Assembly: GCA_902634075.1 (NCBI GenBank)
Contig: CACPJA010000010.1
Coordinates: forward strand, 1 to 43,715
Origin: an uncultured Gammaproteobacteria bacterium
GTDB lineage: Bacteria; Pseudomonadota; Gammaproteobacteria; Steroidobacterales; UBA11654
DNA length: 43,715 bases
Direction: 5' to 3'
The translations under genes and the position numbers were made by a program. Under the pieces are notes generated by a model that worked only from the letters and a program-made list of their open reading frames with translations, was not told the DNA's origin and searched no databases. Of the stretch, positions 43,243-43,715 are shown in pieces (the stretch's first letter is position 1; each line of letters starts with the position of its first letter).

Positions 43243-43715
43243 AAAAGAGGAAAGCATCTTTACCAATCCATTTCTAAGATGGATAGATGATAGGTTTCCT
43301 TTATCATCTTTGATTAAAGATCACGCAACTGAATATTACGCCTCAAAGAATTTTAATATTTGGTATATCTTCGGTGTTCTGTCGATGGTTGTTCTTGTAA
43401 TTATGATATTGACAGGGTTTTTCTTAACAATGAATTATAAACCCTCTGCTAAAGACGCATTCGATTCAGTGGAATATATAATGCGATCAGTTGAATGGGG
43501 ATGGCTTATTCGCTATATGCATTCAACAGGAGCATCATTCTTTTTTATAGTGGTTTATTTGCATATGTTTAGAGCTATGCTTTACGGCTCATATAAAAAA
43601 CCAAGAGAGTTAATATGGATTCTAGGGATGTTACTCTACTTTTGTTTGATGGCTGAAGCCTTCTTTGGTTATTTATTGCCATGGGGTAATATGTCTTATT
43701 GGGCTGGGCAAGTTA
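43226..43715 (+). CDS. petB: Cytochrome b subunit of the bc1 complex (5' part, cut by window edge)
   Basis: About 163 codons are present before the right edge; the full protein is usually about 400 aa. Read from the sequence: an N-terminal KPVSEKEESIFTNP, first membrane helix near IFGVLSMVVLVIMILTGFFL, then MHSTGASFFFIVVYLHMFRA, whose two His residues 14 apart are first-pair heme ligands, and FGYLLPWGNMSYWAGQV in the next helix. The GTG at 43226, seven bases after AGGAGAG, is the likely start, inside the end of petA; a second GTG at 43235 is less well placed. Confidence 0.93.
   Translation, partial: MKPVSEKEESIFTNPFLRWIDDRFPLSSLIKDHATEYYASKNFNIWYIFGVLSMVVLVIMILTGFFLTMNYKPSAKDAFDSVEYIMRSVEWGWLIRYMHSTGASFFFIVVYLHMFRAMLYGSYKKPRELIWILGMLLYFCLMAEAFFGYLLPWGNMSYWAGQV

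Noticed and set aside
1-43715. Mobile elements, CRISPR arrays, tRNA or rRNA genes
   Set aside because: No direct-repeat/spacer pattern, transposase, integrase, inverted terminal repeats, cloverleaf or rRNA-like stretch was seen on either strand. The intergenic gaps are too short for most of these.

Overview
The window is a gene-dense, AT-rich bacterial chromosome segment with no gap longer than about 180 bp between confidently called genes. Gene content points to a free-living, probably marine, gammaproteobacterium with a compact genome (inference). Evidence for this is the gamma-type ibaG-murA and kdsD-lptC-lptB genes next to petA-petB, an azurin, fatty-acid beta-oxidation genes, many overlapping start/stop codons and frequent TTG/GTG starts. 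I cannot name the genus. No tRNA, rRNA, CRISPR array, insertion sequence or prophage was seen.

Layout. 1-2.9 kb: isoprenoid genes on the minus strand, with type 1 IPP isomerase behind a fused HMG-CoA reductase/mevalonate kinase, so this lineage uses the mevalonate route. 3.0-5.2 kb: FadD acyl-CoA ligase and a MaoC-type hydratase, convergent. 5.3-14.5 kb: the most unusual part, a one-strand operon of eight uncharacterised envelope genes behind a strong-looking promoter. It encodes a Ser-rich lipoprotein, a secreted 402-aa protein, a membrane-anchored TPR protein, an FHA-like/TM/PEGA/formylglycine-enzyme-like protein, a small acidic secreted protein, a MotA/TolQ/ExbB-type proton channel, and two paralogous proteins. 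In each paralogue a TolR/ExbD-like Asp-bearing membrane helix is joined to a coiled coil and a von Willebrand A (vWA) domain. I read this as a candidate ion-driven envelope machine with vWA output domains.

14.5-22 kb: metabolism. PhhB, an ABM-domain protein, a PLP threonine/serine lyase, an aldehyde dehydrogenase, acetolactate synthase with its regulatory subunit transcribed divergently instead of in one operon, azurin and isocitrate dehydrogenase. 22-26.9 kb: an alpha/beta hydrolase without its nucleophile serine, a protein resembling plant red chlorophyll catabolite reductase placed 8 bp before a two-component system, an adrenodoxin-type ferredoxin and a glutathione S-transferase. 26.9-29.5 kb: a Tat-exported amidase, ArsC-like protein and SDR, all minus strand. 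29.6-36.9 kb: a plus-strand acyl-CoA block (thiolase, FadB-like protein, M24 peptidase, small basic protein, double cupin with a His/Asp tail, CaiB-type CoA transferase). 36.9-43.7 kb: PrxQ-like peroxiredoxin, patatin, LPS genes lptB-lptC-kdsD (lacking the usual kdsC and lptA), ibaG, murA, and the start of the cytochrome bc1 operon (petA, partial petB cut by the right edge).

How the parts fit: the cell apparently degrades fatty acids (FadD, thiolase, FadB, MaoC, CoA transferase), respires through a bc1 complex with azurin as a possible periplasmic electron carrier, and makes isoprenoids from acetyl-CoA. The 9-kb operon could draw on the proton gradient that this chain produces. All functional statements rest on motif reading by eye; no database search was possible.
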